Source of the DNA: Acanthosepion lycidas
Taxonomy: Eukaryota > Mollusca > Cephalopoda > Sepiida > Sepiidae
DNA: 64,000 nt
Assembly: GCA_963932145.1 (NCBI GenBank)
Contig: OZ010580.1
Location: 31,345,321 to 31,409,320 of the forward strand
Reading direction: 5' to 3'
Part shown: piece by piece, positions 11,080 to 22,669 of the stretch
Layout of the letters: every line of letters begins with the position of its first letter
Numbering within the stretch: position 1 is the stretch's first letter
Translations under genes and position numbers: made by a program
The notes under the pieces: generated by a model
Databases searched by the model: none
Told to the model about the DNA's origin: nothing
Seen by the model: only the letters and a program-made list of their open reading frames with translations

Positions 11080-13735
11080 AAAACTTAAGCCAGAATAAAA
11101 TTCTAAAACTACCCCAGTTTGAGGTTTAGAAATTATGGTAAGCATAGCTCTAAGCAATTTCATTCACTGATGCACATATTATAATGGTATTTTAAATACA
11201 TGGGGAACTACCAATTTCATATGACCACTTAGATATGGAAAATTTTTAGAGGCTTGTCATCCAAGCTTTTAATACAGGGAAGTCTCTAACCTTGCATAGA
11301 AAACAGAAAATATTATTTAACCATTACTATATTTTTTAATCACTGATATACTATTGCATCTCAAAAAAGTGGAATATGTCCACACATCATTAAATCCAAA
11401 TATTTGTCTGACTTCTTACCGTAGCAACACACTACGATCATTCCAGGAATTAAATTGTCACAAATTATATATGCTTTTCAAGTTTACATCAAACACATGG
11501 TGTCAAAATTTATTGTCAAAGAAAAATTAAACAATTCATTCTGAAAAATTCTAAATTCTTTACACAAATAATAACCTATTCAAACATCTACTTATATTTA
11601 ATATTTTAAATTTATCATTGAATTTTATAAAGAAGATAAACTAAAGAATTTTAATCAATGATATTTGATTTTTCTCTAAGTTACTCCCACAAAAGAAAAT
11701 ATATGAAGATTGAAATTTGATCCTATAACATTTTATCTTTGATATAAAAAGAAATTCAAGTAAAACTCAGTTTTACACACAAATATAAATCATAAACAGA
11801 AAATAATGTTTTTCATTTTTCTGTTAGTTCCATTAAGGCATATATTTTTGATATGTTAACTAGAACTAATCTAGAGGAACATAACATCTTATTATAATTT
11901 CATAAATTTGTAATACATATATAAAAAGATACTTATTTTGAACTTAGATTAAGTTCTAAGATCTTCCAACAATTTTTATTTATACTCAATGTTGAATCAG
12001 GAGGGTGTCTTATGTATATCATCAAATGCAGTAATAATTACCAATTAGATAGTATAATACAACATTTATGGTATCAAAAGTAATGGCTGAAGTATTATTA
12101 GTTAGAAAAGACAAAGTTACTGGATCATGGTTCAGTTTAATAATTGGAACCCTTTATTATATTGCTGAGTCAGCAAGCTATTGAAAAGAAGAAAACATAC
12201 TAGTGAAAACTGTTCTATTTTGGAAAAAAGCTTACTCCTATTACTATAGAATAATTTTTAGAAAATAAAAATTATGAAAAAACCTGAAAAATATATGAAT
12301 AATGTCAATATAAAAAGCAATACAAAACTTCTGGCAAGGAACAGACAAAGACAAATATGTTGGTTAATAAAAGAAGAAATAAAATGTTATAAAAATTTCA
12401 ACTTGGGGAAAATAAAAAAAAGCCAATGAGACGTAATTAAGAAAGCAGGCTGATGAATATTTTTACAGTCACCCAATTACATGATTGAGGCACATTTTAA
12501 GAAAGAAGACAGAAATGAAACAAGATAAATAAAGAATAAAAGACATGCAATGACACAAGGCAGTATGAAGAGACAGACTGAGTCGGCAAAATTATAGAGG
12601 CAATTAAAAGAACAGAAAATTTCAAAGATGCTTTTCTGTTATTGTTTTTACTGCTCATCAGTCTCAGCACTGTGTACCATCAAGGGGACCAGCATCATTC
12701 TTGAAGTGGCAGAACTGGTTATTTTAAAAAGGCCCTCTAGTTTTTTGTAATGGAATATTTGACCAACCTCAAAAAACAATATCTTTCTCCACTACTCAAA
12801 GAATTTAGAGGTGGGAGCAAAAGAAATTAATACCATCAACTGAAAAAGATACTAAATGAATCCATACAATTAACTGAAACATTTCCTGAAGAAAGTAATT
12901 GTTATTGTTACATAATATTGTCAAATGGTACTCCCACTCTAATATATTATATTCAATAAAATTTACTCATCTACACAACACCGAGTGACCCCAATTTGAT
13001 AAAATCAATGTTGTCTTCTCTCGACTGAAAAATATAATAGTTTGTAGTAATTCCTTATCAATGAAAATCCCTTACTTCCACATATTGAAACCACAGCATA
13101 TAGAGACTGATTGTCAAAAATTTTCAACTTTCATGCTTAACCATCAAATTCCAATTTTAAGTGTTAATGTTACGAAGTGATTTTTATTTATAGCCCTGAT
13201 AATTACCTTCATATATTTCTTTAATTGGATAATGTAATAAATACACAAAAGTACCTTCTTTTTTTTTTTTTTTTTTTTATTAAAGTAGGCTTTTGCAAAT
13301 TTTTATGTGAGAAAGGCCAAATGGGACCTTTCCTTCTTGTCTTTGCCTCTAAAATCAACTCTGAATTCAAAAATACAGAAAAGACAATGGAAAATCATTC
13401 GATCACCTTTCTTAAGAGACATGGCAATTACCAGATATTAAAGGAAAGAAATCTGTAGAGAACCATGATTACATACATCCTGAGGAAACATGTCATTTAA
13501 AAAATGTAAGAAAACCTAAATTTAAATTTTAAATATATTTGGAGTTTGGCTAAGAACTAAAAAATCTATTTTTGTGTTTGGCCACCAAACATTTCCCAAT
13601 AGATATTTAGGAGTTATTAGCTATTAGTGAATAATTCATTTTAGCAATGATTGTTGAGTGATTTGTTTATGTACTGTTTATCAACCATTTGTGGATTATT
13701 TTGACCTTTTGGTTGGGATCAAAATGTAGTATTTC
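11080..13735. other. AT-rich non-coding stretch
   Basis: No gene or known element was recognised. A slightly GC-richer patch at 12540-12800 has no frame or repeat I can identify. A poly-T run lies at about 13258-13280. The open frame 13225-13458 starts across this run and is probably accidental. Confidence 0.45.
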
Positions 13736-13739
13736 TCTC

Positions 13740-13965
13740 CTCATGAGAAAGTACCCACTCCCAGGGATTCCAACCCTGCAGCAGCACCTTCCTCATTGCA
13801 CTAAGAGAGGTAGGGCCAGCATGACAATGATTGTGGGGAGCGAGTAATTTTTATCCTTGGCCCATATGTATATGCATGTGTATAGACACTCCCCATAAAA
13901 AAATCTTGTGCCACATTCTACATTAATGGGGAGATCAGGTAAATAATTTTAAAGGCAAGGAAACA
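13740..13965 (-). repeat. Dispersed repeat family A, copy 2
   Basis: The reverse complement matches 3590-3850 in the same order: GTGGCACAAG, GGGCCAAGGATAAAAATTA, TGTCATGCTG, ACCTCTCTTAGTGCAATGAG and CTGCTGCAGGGTTGGAATCC. It is better preserved in its right part. Unclassified, no coding capacity. Confidence 0.5.
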
Positions 13966-14451
13966 TATTTCTCTTACAGTACCTAGTATTCCCAAGTAGT
14001 CCCCTATTTAAGTACTAACCTTTTTTAGCAATGAAAGGTATAAAGTAAATCAATTTTATGATTAAAATCAATTGGAAAATGATCAGAGGTTAAGTAAGTG
14101 CAACAACTGAACTGAAAGATTCTACCTGCGTGGGCCCATTCTTAATATAATCCAGTGTAATAATATATATGTAAAATAATGAATCATAGATATCAGTAGA
14201 TCCCTTTCTTTTTTATTTTTTGGGGGGGGAGGGGGGGTCAAACAATAAAAACACCAGACAGACATTTTATAATATTTTTTTTTTTATCTTACTCAAGAAA
14301 AACAGTTCTTCATTTAATGTTGGATAAATTTTATTTCTTAATTTCAAGCAAACAAGATTTGTTTTTCCATGGTGCAAAAATAATAAATATAAAGATTATT
14401 CCTAGCAAGCAAAAATAATTCCTGCAAAAGATGAGAAAAAAGATGTCTTAC

Positions 14452-14527
14452 CTGTAACTTGTTTTTACAGGATCAACCATGATTGGAACAAATCCACATG
14501 GTAATTTCTTATCTTAATAGCAATCTC
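14452..14527 (-). other. Possible host exon with strong splice signals
   Basis: On the minus strand a pyrimidine-rich acceptor (gattttcttttgcag/GAG) is followed 76 nt later by a near-consensus donor (TTACAG/GTAAGA). Phase 0 begins EIAIKIRNYHVDLFQSWLIL and then stops, and the other two phases stop earlier. A fully coding internal exon is therefore excluded unless an earlier donor (CCT/GTAAAA, giving about 58 nt) is used. It could also be a last coding exon, a non-coding or poison exon, or a chance pair of sites. I do not recognise the peptide. Confidence 0.25.
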
Positions 14528-15124
14528 CTGCAAAAGAAAATCATTAACAAAAACAGTTACATAAGTAATCATATAAACGATTGATAGAAAGCAAAAAATA
14601 TTCACACTCATGTTTAGAGTTGTGCTTATTTGTATGTATAAATCTGATAACACTGATAAGTAAAACTATCTTTAAGTTTTATGAAAATTAATAAATGAAA
14701 GGAAAAAGAAAGGAAATATCTATACAACTATCTATACAAAGGAAAATATAACTATAAAAATATTCTTTAAACATATCAAGTTATTTTAATTTATCAGATT
14801 AGAAATATATTAAAATGAAATAAAAAATATAAAATTTTGAAGTATCAAAATAAAGTGTTATAATTCAGGAATTTAGAACAGATTTAGTCTGATGCATACA
14901 GAAGATAAAATAATAAAAAATGAGTGATTATTCACATGATGTTTAGGATAAATACTAGCAAATGAATCTAAAGTTAAGATTTATGAATTATAAGTCAAAA
15001 TTTATAAGATTTATGAATTATAAGTCAAATTGTTTTCACTCAAAATTGATCAGAATGGGATAAATTCCTCAATATTGATGGCTGAAGGTATTTGTTGATC
15101 AATAAAAAAGCTAATTTTTGACTG

Positions 15125-15475
15125 ACAATAGGCATCACTTAATGAATATAGCACTCCAATAGGAGTAGATAGGTTTGCCTATTGTCTAGTTCACACATCT
15201 CCCCAGTCTTTTAAAAAGGAGTAGAGGCTTATCCCTTGTTTCCTGTTTAGCGGTGAGTTTCCAGTTCCTTCTAAAATCTACTTCAACACTATACTCTTAA
15301 CGTCTCTGCCTGAAATCTAAAATTTTATTCCGATTAAATCTTGACCTCTTAAAAGTCTAGAATTAGCTGTCTTTCCTGTTATCTTACCCTTTCTTATGCT
15401 AATACCATTCCACACAGTAACCCTTTACCTTGAGTGGCTCGTGGGACTTGTATTAGGTGAACATTAGTAAAAAGA
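15125..15475 (+). repeat. Dispersed repeat family B, copy 1
   Basis: The copy begins CAATAGGAGTAGATAGGTTTG and contains TCCCCAGTCTTTT-AA-AGGAGTAGAGG, TTATCCCTTGTTTCCTG, CCAGTTCCTTCTAAA and TTCTTATGCTAATA. It ends CTTGAGTGGCTCGTG...TGAACATTAGT. The same order recurs at 20570-21057 and in part at 36717-36790. There is no open frame and no family name that I can give. Confidence 0.6.
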
Positions 15476-15479
15476 AAAA

Positions 15480-17393
15480 AAATGTAAAGGAAGAGTTGAG
15501 ATACCAAAGATTAGTTTTTCAGTTAAAATTATGAATTAATTAGATTCCTAAGGATTTATTTGTCATCATAGGTTGTTAGTGATAACTTAGTTTAATGCTA
15601 CATGTCCTTACAGATTAGGCCTAAAAAGTTAACAATAGCCCCCAAAGAAGTTCAGCCCTTAAGAGGTTTTCTTTAGTTAGTAGCTATTTATATAACCAGG
15701 TAAAACAAAAGGAACAAGTGAAAATAAATGTATATCAAAAGACCATATAAACAAAACAATGACCTGCAAAAATGACAGAGATAGATAGCAAGGAATATCA
15801 TTATGCATTTATCTTTATGCCAGTTCAATAAAACAAACATCAGTGCATCCTGTCAATGGTCACACTCAGCAAGCCAAAATTCCAATCAGATCTTACAAAT
15901 GAAACTTCAGCTGATGACTTCATGATAAATGTTAATATTTATGAGTTTATTGAAACTCCAGTTTTGCTTTATCAAAATATTATAAGCAAATTATTTTCCA
16001 TTCAAATTCCGATAACATTATAAGGTACTTTCTTAAAAAACAAACATTATTTTCTTTATTAGAAAACTGCTATGATTTGCATCTTGCCAAAAGAATAACT
16101 GAAATATTATAATAAAATCATCAGTAGACATAAAAGTATTAGTTCTCCTACTCGTGTCATTTGATAATTGACAGTGAAAATAAACACCAAAGTATATATC
16201 TTTAAAATTATGAAAATAGGATTTTACCAATGTCAAATAACAATCATTAGAACTATTCTGTTAATGTCACACACTGCTTTACTATTAGCCACTTCATATT
16301 ACTTTACACAAAAATTATTTATGAATGATTTTGTCCCTTGACTTCATTAAGTATTTCATCATAAAACTTAAAAATATGCTACCTTATGTTTCTATAGCCT
16401 TTTATTAGGTGTGAAGTTCTTTTAAAAACATCTTCACTGTTGAGTTAGTTTTGTTGGATTACCTCCTCCAAATTTTCGAAACTGCTCCTAGGAGATGCTC
16501 TCAGGACTATAAATACTCTGTGATTATTTTTTATCACTTTCTTCTGATCTTATCCCCAACATGTAACCTCTTGTGGAGAATGTGTTTCCCTAGTAGAAAT
16601 GCATGAACAATACATACACACACCTACCTATGCACATTCACTCAATACACGTACTTTGGACCAAAATGGTTTCCACATTTATTTGTTACACAAATTGTTG
16701 TTTTGTCACTTGCATACCTTTGTTGTTAATACATTATCATTTGTTTGTACATATATATTGGTTCTTGTTTCTTTGCATTTCTTTATGTGAACTCACATCC
16801 TATGTTTGTTGTGGGCATTTCAGGAGACACACTTGTTTATCTCTAAACACATACACTGGCCCACAACAGTTTTCAAGTAATAGCATGTATTAGGTGTCTT
16901 CAAGCCAAAAACTGCCCAGCTAGTTTGGTGCCTGACCCAAGAGCATTTATTTAAATTTGTATAAATTACTTTGCGTTTCAAATCTAATTCTGGATTCAGA
17001 AGAGTGACACAGACATTTTTATAAAGATTCCAAGGAATGTAAATTTTTTTTCATAAAAACTAGAAACTAAAATGGCTTTGTTAGTGTTTTATATATCATC
17101 AAAACAACTTTATACAACTGTATTTCCTTATTCCTATATATATATATATATATATATAACTGAACTCCAGGCCAAAAATATACTGAACATCAAGTAAGAA
17201 TCAATAAGTCTGTAGCCAGACAGAGGTATTAACTGAATTTTTATCTGAAATATATACTGATTAATGTTTTGATTTATGCAGTTAATGGCAAAATGTTGGG
17301 ATAAGTGTATTGACAAGGAGGAAGATTATGTAAATATTTGCTACATAAAATAAATGTTACTTCAGTCATTAGTCTACAGGCTTACTTACATAC

Positions 17394-17395
<2 letters not shown>
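15480..17395. other. AT-rich non-coding stretch
   Basis: No element recognised. Two overlapping frames at 16599-16893 read through a hydrophobic, threonine- and histidine-rich sequence with no domain and look accidental. A short (TA)n lies at about 17136-17158. Confidence 0.45.

Positions 17396-17449
<54 letters not shown>
17396..17449. repeat. (TA)n(CA)n compound microsatellite
   Basis: A run of TA units passes directly into CA units and then into the left end of the mariner at 17448. Confidence 0.95.
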
Positions 17450-18300
17450 GGGTGTGATAGGTAAATAATTTCACACATGTGCGTTGTTTTTGATTTTTTC
17501 AACTGCACAGTATAGTAGGATCAGTTGGGCACCATCAAAGACAAAGAGCACCATGACACAATTCACTTCACCAGAAATTTGGAAACAGCATGCTGTACTG
17601 CTTGGCATTCATGCCAAAAGCTGAGCATTTCAGAGTGTTTGGCTGTCAATCTGAGGACAGTGCAGTGGATTCAGAAATGTTTGGATGTGTCTAATTGTGA
17701 TTATGAAGGTATGGCAGCTTGGAAAACTCACTCTGATTATTCTGATAAGAAAAGAACTCCTAAATTTGTTGGTGAGATCCAGGCCATGATTGACAACAAT
17801 CCCTCTAAGTCAATCAGGTACATAGCCAAGGACACAGGAGTGAGTTTCTTATTAGGCAAGTAGTGCATGAAGACATTCAGTATTTCTCATACAAGATGAG
17901 AAAGGGACAATTTTTATCCCAAGCCATGAAGGACAAGAGGAAAGGCTGTGCTATGAAGCCTTTGAACAAACTCAAGCATCCTCTGCAACCAAACATGCTT
18001 TGGTTTTTCTCAGGTGAGAAGAATTTCTGACAGAATAAGATGGTGCACATACAGAACAACCATTGACTTGCTATGTCCCCAAAAGATGTACCGAGTGTGA
18101 TGAAAACCAAATATCCAGCCAATATCATGGTGTTTGGAGTGATCATTAGTTATGGCAACATTGTGCTTCCATTCATCTTCCCTTGAGGAGGTAGTGCTGC
18201 CTGGGGTCAAGAGGGTGGCTGCTGAAGAACCTATGTCTGGCAACAGGACTCTGTACCATGCTACACAAGCAGGAGAACACAGTCAAGGCTGTCAAATTAA
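17448..18300 (+). pseudogene. Mariner transposase relic, 3'-truncated
   Basis: The left end reads CAGGGTGTGATAGGTAAAT, followed by an open frame (17525-17863) with mariner helix-turn-helix features: ECLAVNLRTVQWIQK, then RTPKFVGEIQAMI. A frame change near 17850 leads into RQVVHEDIQYFSYKMRKG, LNKLKHPLQPNMLWFFSGEK, SPKDVPSVMKTKYPAN and YVWQQDSVPCYT. In the family the first catalytic aspartate lies in FSDEK, but here it is glycine. The second aspartate (QQD) is kept, and the third is lost because the sequence leaves the family after about 18295. Several in-frame stops are present. The microsatellite target would supply the TA insertion site. The copy is dead and has no right terminal repeat. Confidence 0.8.
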
Positions 18301-18559
18301 AAGGATCTGTAGATAAATATTCTAAATGAAATAAGTTCTCAGCTTTACCACTTCTAAAAATATGAAAAATTGGCCAAACATTTTTGGAAGGTCTTCTTGA
18401 TTACGTTGAGAATTTTGCATCATCTCCTTCTATATATTGCTAACAATTCAATTAAGATTTCTGTGAACTTTTCTCTCCCAATGCCAATGTACTGATGATG
18501 AGGGGCAGGAGACTATACTAATGACATAGATACTCATAGTCTGAACAAAAAAAAAATCA

Positions 18560-19105
18560 ACATCATCTACTAAATGTTCCAAAAAAATAAAACTTTAGAT
18601 AAACCTTTCCAAAACAGAAACTATGTTCTAGAATTGGAATTAAAGCAGTAATGGCTCTAACCTTGATTCCATCATAAAAATTTGGGATGTGGAATTAGTA
18701 AATATTAAAACACTTCAAAAACCTTGGTCAGTTGTAATAAATTTAGTATAAAAGATTGAACACAGAATAGACTGTACTAGGGGTAGTTTCACCCAACATC
18801 ACAAATTACTACAAAATCAAAGTATTAACCTAAAAACTTAAGTCATGTTCTTAAATAGCCTTCTCGGATCAAAACTTTCATATGAATGTCATGCATGGTG
18901 TATACAACTGCTTTGTCAGATAAATGGTTAAAATTGGCTTTAAGCAAATGAAGCCTGTAGCTCTTAGTGGGGACCATAAATTTTTTAATCTTGTGGACTG
19001 GCACTACAGAATCACAAATAAAGAACTATATCAGCTGACAGAAACCACATCACTTGGGGATTTCCAACAGCAGCAACAACTAAAATGGATAGCACATGTA
19101 ACTTG
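18560..19105 (+). pseudogene. LINE reverse-transcriptase relic, C-terminal part
   Basis: Plus-strand fragments follow the order found after the catalytic core of non-LTR reverse transcriptases. They are FKNLGSVV (a form of FKYLGS, about 18714-18740), IEHRIDCTRGSF (about 18753-18790), then RITNKELYQLTETTSLGDF and LKWIAHV (19010-19100). The last pair resembles the LKWIGHV-type segment near the end of such proteins. Multiple stops interrupt it, and no 3' tail or upstream core was found. It is a different lineage from the two other LINE families in the window, and the clade is undetermined. Confidence 0.5.
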
Positions 19106-19119
19106 AAAGAAAAATAATG

Positions 19120-19811
19120 GCATAAAATGCTAACATTTCATACAACTTTGAACAGAAAGTCAGGAATGAAGCCCCCATAAATACAGGAAATAGCAATAAT
19201 AGTGAACTTGAGAAACCTATATTCCTGAAAAATTTTAAATGAATGATTTTATAAATTTCAACTGAAAGTAGCACTGGCTACTCAATGAATGAATGCTGAA
19301 TGTTTCCTTATAAGGAAACAGCTAATATTACCATTATCATTACTATCTCTTAAAATTTACTATGTTTTTTGACATACTTTATGAATTTTCTCTTTCATCT
19401 ATTCCATGTAATTATATTTTTTTAAGAATAAAATATTCTCTCACATCTGATTCTGTTCTTTTTTTCTGTTCTGCTTTCTACCTAATTATGTCTAAGACAA
19501 CTATTTGTTTGGTGGAATTCTTGGTCTTTGTAACTGAGTCATTTAGATCTCTTCTTTAGGGGAAAACTGGAATAAATCAACATACAAGTCTGAGAAGATA
19601 ACTAACAAGTGACACCTGTCATCATTATTTAATACTTACATGTGTTTGTGTGTGTGAGAGAGAGAAAGACACAAAAATAGAAGGGGCATAAATATTTAAA
19701 AAAAAATATTACCCTGTCACTTTACCTGACTAAAAAGTTAACATTTCTATTTTTAAAAAGTTAACATGTGTCAGGATAAATTGATTGTGTCATTCCATTT
19801 ATCACTGACAG
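19120..19811. other. AT-rich non-coding stretch
   Basis: Nothing recognisable beyond a short (GT)/(GA) run near 19640-19665. The open frame at 19362-19559 lacks a domain. Confidence 0.45.
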
Positions 19812-19870
19812 AATAATAATAATAATAATAATAATAATACTCTATTTCTCCAATAGCATAGAAGATTAAC

Positions 19871-19904
<34 letters not shown>

Positions 19905-19915
19905 AATAATAATAA
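19812..19915. repeat. (AAT)n / (ATT)n inverted microsatellite
   Basis: An AAT run (about 19812-19839) is followed after some 40 bp by an ATT run and then a further AAT run. The two opposed runs can pair as a hairpin. Confidence 0.9.
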
Positions 19916-20522
19916 CAACTACATCCAACCATGAATAACTTAAATGATGAAGAAAATTCCGTTTTTGTTAAAAAAAATAAGTTTACATAATAAAATAGAC
20001 ACAATACGCAAGCACACATAAATTATGAGGTTGGACCAATAAGCCAGCAGCCTGAGATACTTGTTAGCTGAATTTCAATCTGAAATCTTCACTCTATAAT
20101 CTTTAATCAATATGCAGCAGAAATACATCCTACATATACCTACCAGAAATACCTTGCATATAATAGCTAGACATTAGTGACAATGGTGTCTTCATGTAAT
20201 TAATGTCTTACATTATGTGGCCATTATTTCTGTCATATCATGTATGAATGAAGTGCTTAAAAATAAATATATGTTATTTAAAACAAATAATTTTTCATTG
20301 GGATATGGTATTATTGATGTAAATTACATGACATAACCAAAGAAAAATTAGCTTCAAAGATCAATTTTTCTTGGTTAATTTTCATTTTGTGTAAATGTTC
20401 ACCAACCCAGTTAAATGTAAAGAAAAAAAATGAAGTGTGTATAAGAAATAAAATAAGAAAACCTTTTTATCTAACACAGCTTGATGATAATACATACAAT
20501 AAATTGCAATACTTTTCCTCAC

Positions 20523-20529
<7 letters not shown>

Positions 20530-20560
<31 letters not shown>
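20530..20560. repeat. (TA)n microsatellite
   Basis: A TA run lies immediately before the family-B tandem block. Confidence 0.95.
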
Positions 20561-20563
<3 letters not shown>

Positions 20564-20569
20564 GGGAGG

Positions 20570-21055
20570 GGGGCTCCTTCTAAAGTCTGCTACAGGTCTA
20601 TACTTCTGATGTATGTACCTTTTATTCACTATTTATTTAATTTTATTCTCTACCAATAGGAATATAGGTTCACCTATGGTCTGGTTCACACTCCTCCCCA
20701 GTCTTTTGAACAGGAGTAGAGGTTTATCCCTTGTATCCTGTTTGGTTTGGGTTTTCAGTTCCTTTTAAAGTTTTCTTCAGGTCATTAGCACCTAAACTCT
20801 GAAATTTTATTCACTATTTATTTCATTTTTTTTAACTTCTCCACCAATAGGGGTAGATAAGTTCATCTATCATGTAATTCACACTCCTCCCCAGTCTTTT
20901 GAACAGGAACAGAGCTTTATCCCTTGCTTCTGGTTCCTTCTGAAGTCTGTTTCAGCTCTATACTCCTAATGCTTGTTCTTTCTTATGCTAATATAAGTCC
21001 AGTAAGTAACCTTCTACCTTGAGTGGCTCTTTAGCCTTGTTTTGAGTGAACATTA

Positions 21056-21057
<2 letters not shown>
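20570..21057 (+). repeat. Dispersed repeat family B, tandem units
   Basis: A unit of about 175-200 bp is repeated. TTCCTT-TAAAGT or its variants fall at about 20575, 20758 and 20933. CTCCCCAGTCTTTTGAACAGGA occurs near 20693 and 20888, and ACCAATAGG near 20653 and 20850. The block ends with the same CCTTGAGTGGCTC...TGAACATTAGT tail as copy 1 at 15475. It is bounded on both sides by (TA)n, as if it had arisen or inserted within a microsatellite. No coding capacity. Confidence 0.65.
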
Positions 21058-21106
<49 letters not shown>

Positions 21107-21112
21107 GTATGT
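21058..21112. repeat. (TA)n(TATG)n microsatellite
   Basis: A TA run passes into several TATG units at the right edge of the family-B block. Confidence 0.95.
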
Positions 21113-21119
21113 TGAATTC

Positions 21120-22449
21120 GCTACACAAAAGCTTTCATGTTTCAATATTATGATTGTACTTCTTCAGGCGATGGAAAGTAACTGGTAATTAAATGATTTT
21201 TAAGGAAATTTAAAAACAAAAGTTAAGGAAGAGGGACATAAGGTCAGAATTAAAATTAGATTTGTGGGTATGTCTTGATTAACCAATTAAATGTCAGATC
21301 TATGCTAAATAGAAAAGTAAGCTCAGAGGGTAGAAGTGGGTGAGTTATGTTGTGATAAACCAAACATAGACAGGCTATCAATTAAAGTGAGTAAAATTTA
21401 TCACTTTATTTATGTTACCTTCAGTATCCTGACTCCAGAGTTTTGTAGATGGACATGTCTATCCACTCTTCAGGGGGTATCATCAATATATCAAAATGGG
21501 AAATTGCTAACTACAGAGAGAGAAAATAAATTATCTATCAAGTAAAATTCAGCAAATATAATTGACTAGAACTTCCTAATTATAACACATGCAGGGATGG
21601 TTTTGCAAAGATAATACTTGAAAGAGTTTATTTCTTGGACAAACCTATAACATAAAATATCATGCACATAACTCCCAGTAAGAATGAAAATACTTTTACT
21701 GGATTGCAAAAACATTAACCACTACTCTACAGCATATACTCTCAGTGGATATTATAATTTGCTATAAAATTCTCCTGAAATGAAGCACTTTTGACAGACT
21801 CTTTTGCCATAATTTTCAAATAGTCTCCATCAGAAGATATCTGCATTATCAAACTTTTCTACAAGATGAATATATAAGTAGTATAATATACATATCAAGA
21901 ATAAACCTCAGATTTCTTAACATGTAATTTCATGATTCATCTACTGAGCATAAGAAACTTTTGTTAATATCAAAAGTATCATAGATTTTACATGAATTAG
22001 GCAGACTGCATAAAGGAGCAGTTACACTAATATAAGAAATTTGAGTTGATATTAATATCCTGTATGTGACAAATTTAAAAATTTTTGAATGACAGGAAAA
22101 AAGATTTTTTCAATTTGCTTTTTGATTTCAGTTTTGTCATCATCAAGCAGGAAATCTTTAGTACATTTTCTGAGAGTCCCATGAATAAATATAAAAATAA
22201 CATTTTTACTTTAGCAGCTTAAGAAACAAAAGTAAATAGATGAACATTAAAATGGAGATTATAGGTGTACTACAAATAAAAACTAATTAAAACCTTCAAA
22301 TCTTATTGAAAACTATAAAACCATATTCTATTTAAAAATATAGTGAAATCAAAATATTATAACCATTAATTTCTTATGATTGGCATGAACCTTTTGTAGT
22401 AAAAAATATATATGAAAGAGAAAGCTAAAAGGTTAACATATTACTGTAT
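21120..22449. other. AT-rich non-coding stretch
   Basis: Nothing supported. The phrase TTGAATTCGCTACACAAAAG at 21112-21131, followed by CTTCTTCAGGCGATGG-AAGTAACTGG, has the style of a dispersed-repeat end. I could not assign it. Confidence 0.4.
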
Positions 22450-22451
22450 AC

Positions 22452-22664
22452 TATATTTTGTGGTTTATAAGATGCATTTTCCATTTTTCTTTTCAAAATT
22501 TACCTTCAAAATCATTTTGCATCTCATATAATGACAGTCAAGTTTAGAGTTTACCAAGTTTCCCCAATGCGGTCTGAACAGGCTCTAAAAATGTTTCACA
22601 ATTTTATCTTTCCAACATATTTCATGTTAAATTAAGGGTGTACCTTATATGCCATAAATACTGC
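22452..22664. mobile_element. Possible non-autonomous DNA transposon
   Basis: The left part reads GTGGTTTATAAGATGCA. The right end, reverse complemented, reads ATGGCATATAAGGTACACC. This is an imperfect inverted pair with a 'TATAAG-TGCACC' core seen in several invertebrate non-autonomous elements. The interior is featureless and the superfamily is unknown. Confidence 0.3.
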
Positions 22665-22669
22665 ATATC

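Noticed and set aside
16599-16893. Two overlapping frames with hydrophobic stretches
   Set aside because: No domain, no start context and no repeat family. Treated as chance.
21112-21230. Possible Penelope-like or other repeat end
   Set aside because: Only a phrase-level resemblance, with no coding remnant or terminal structure.
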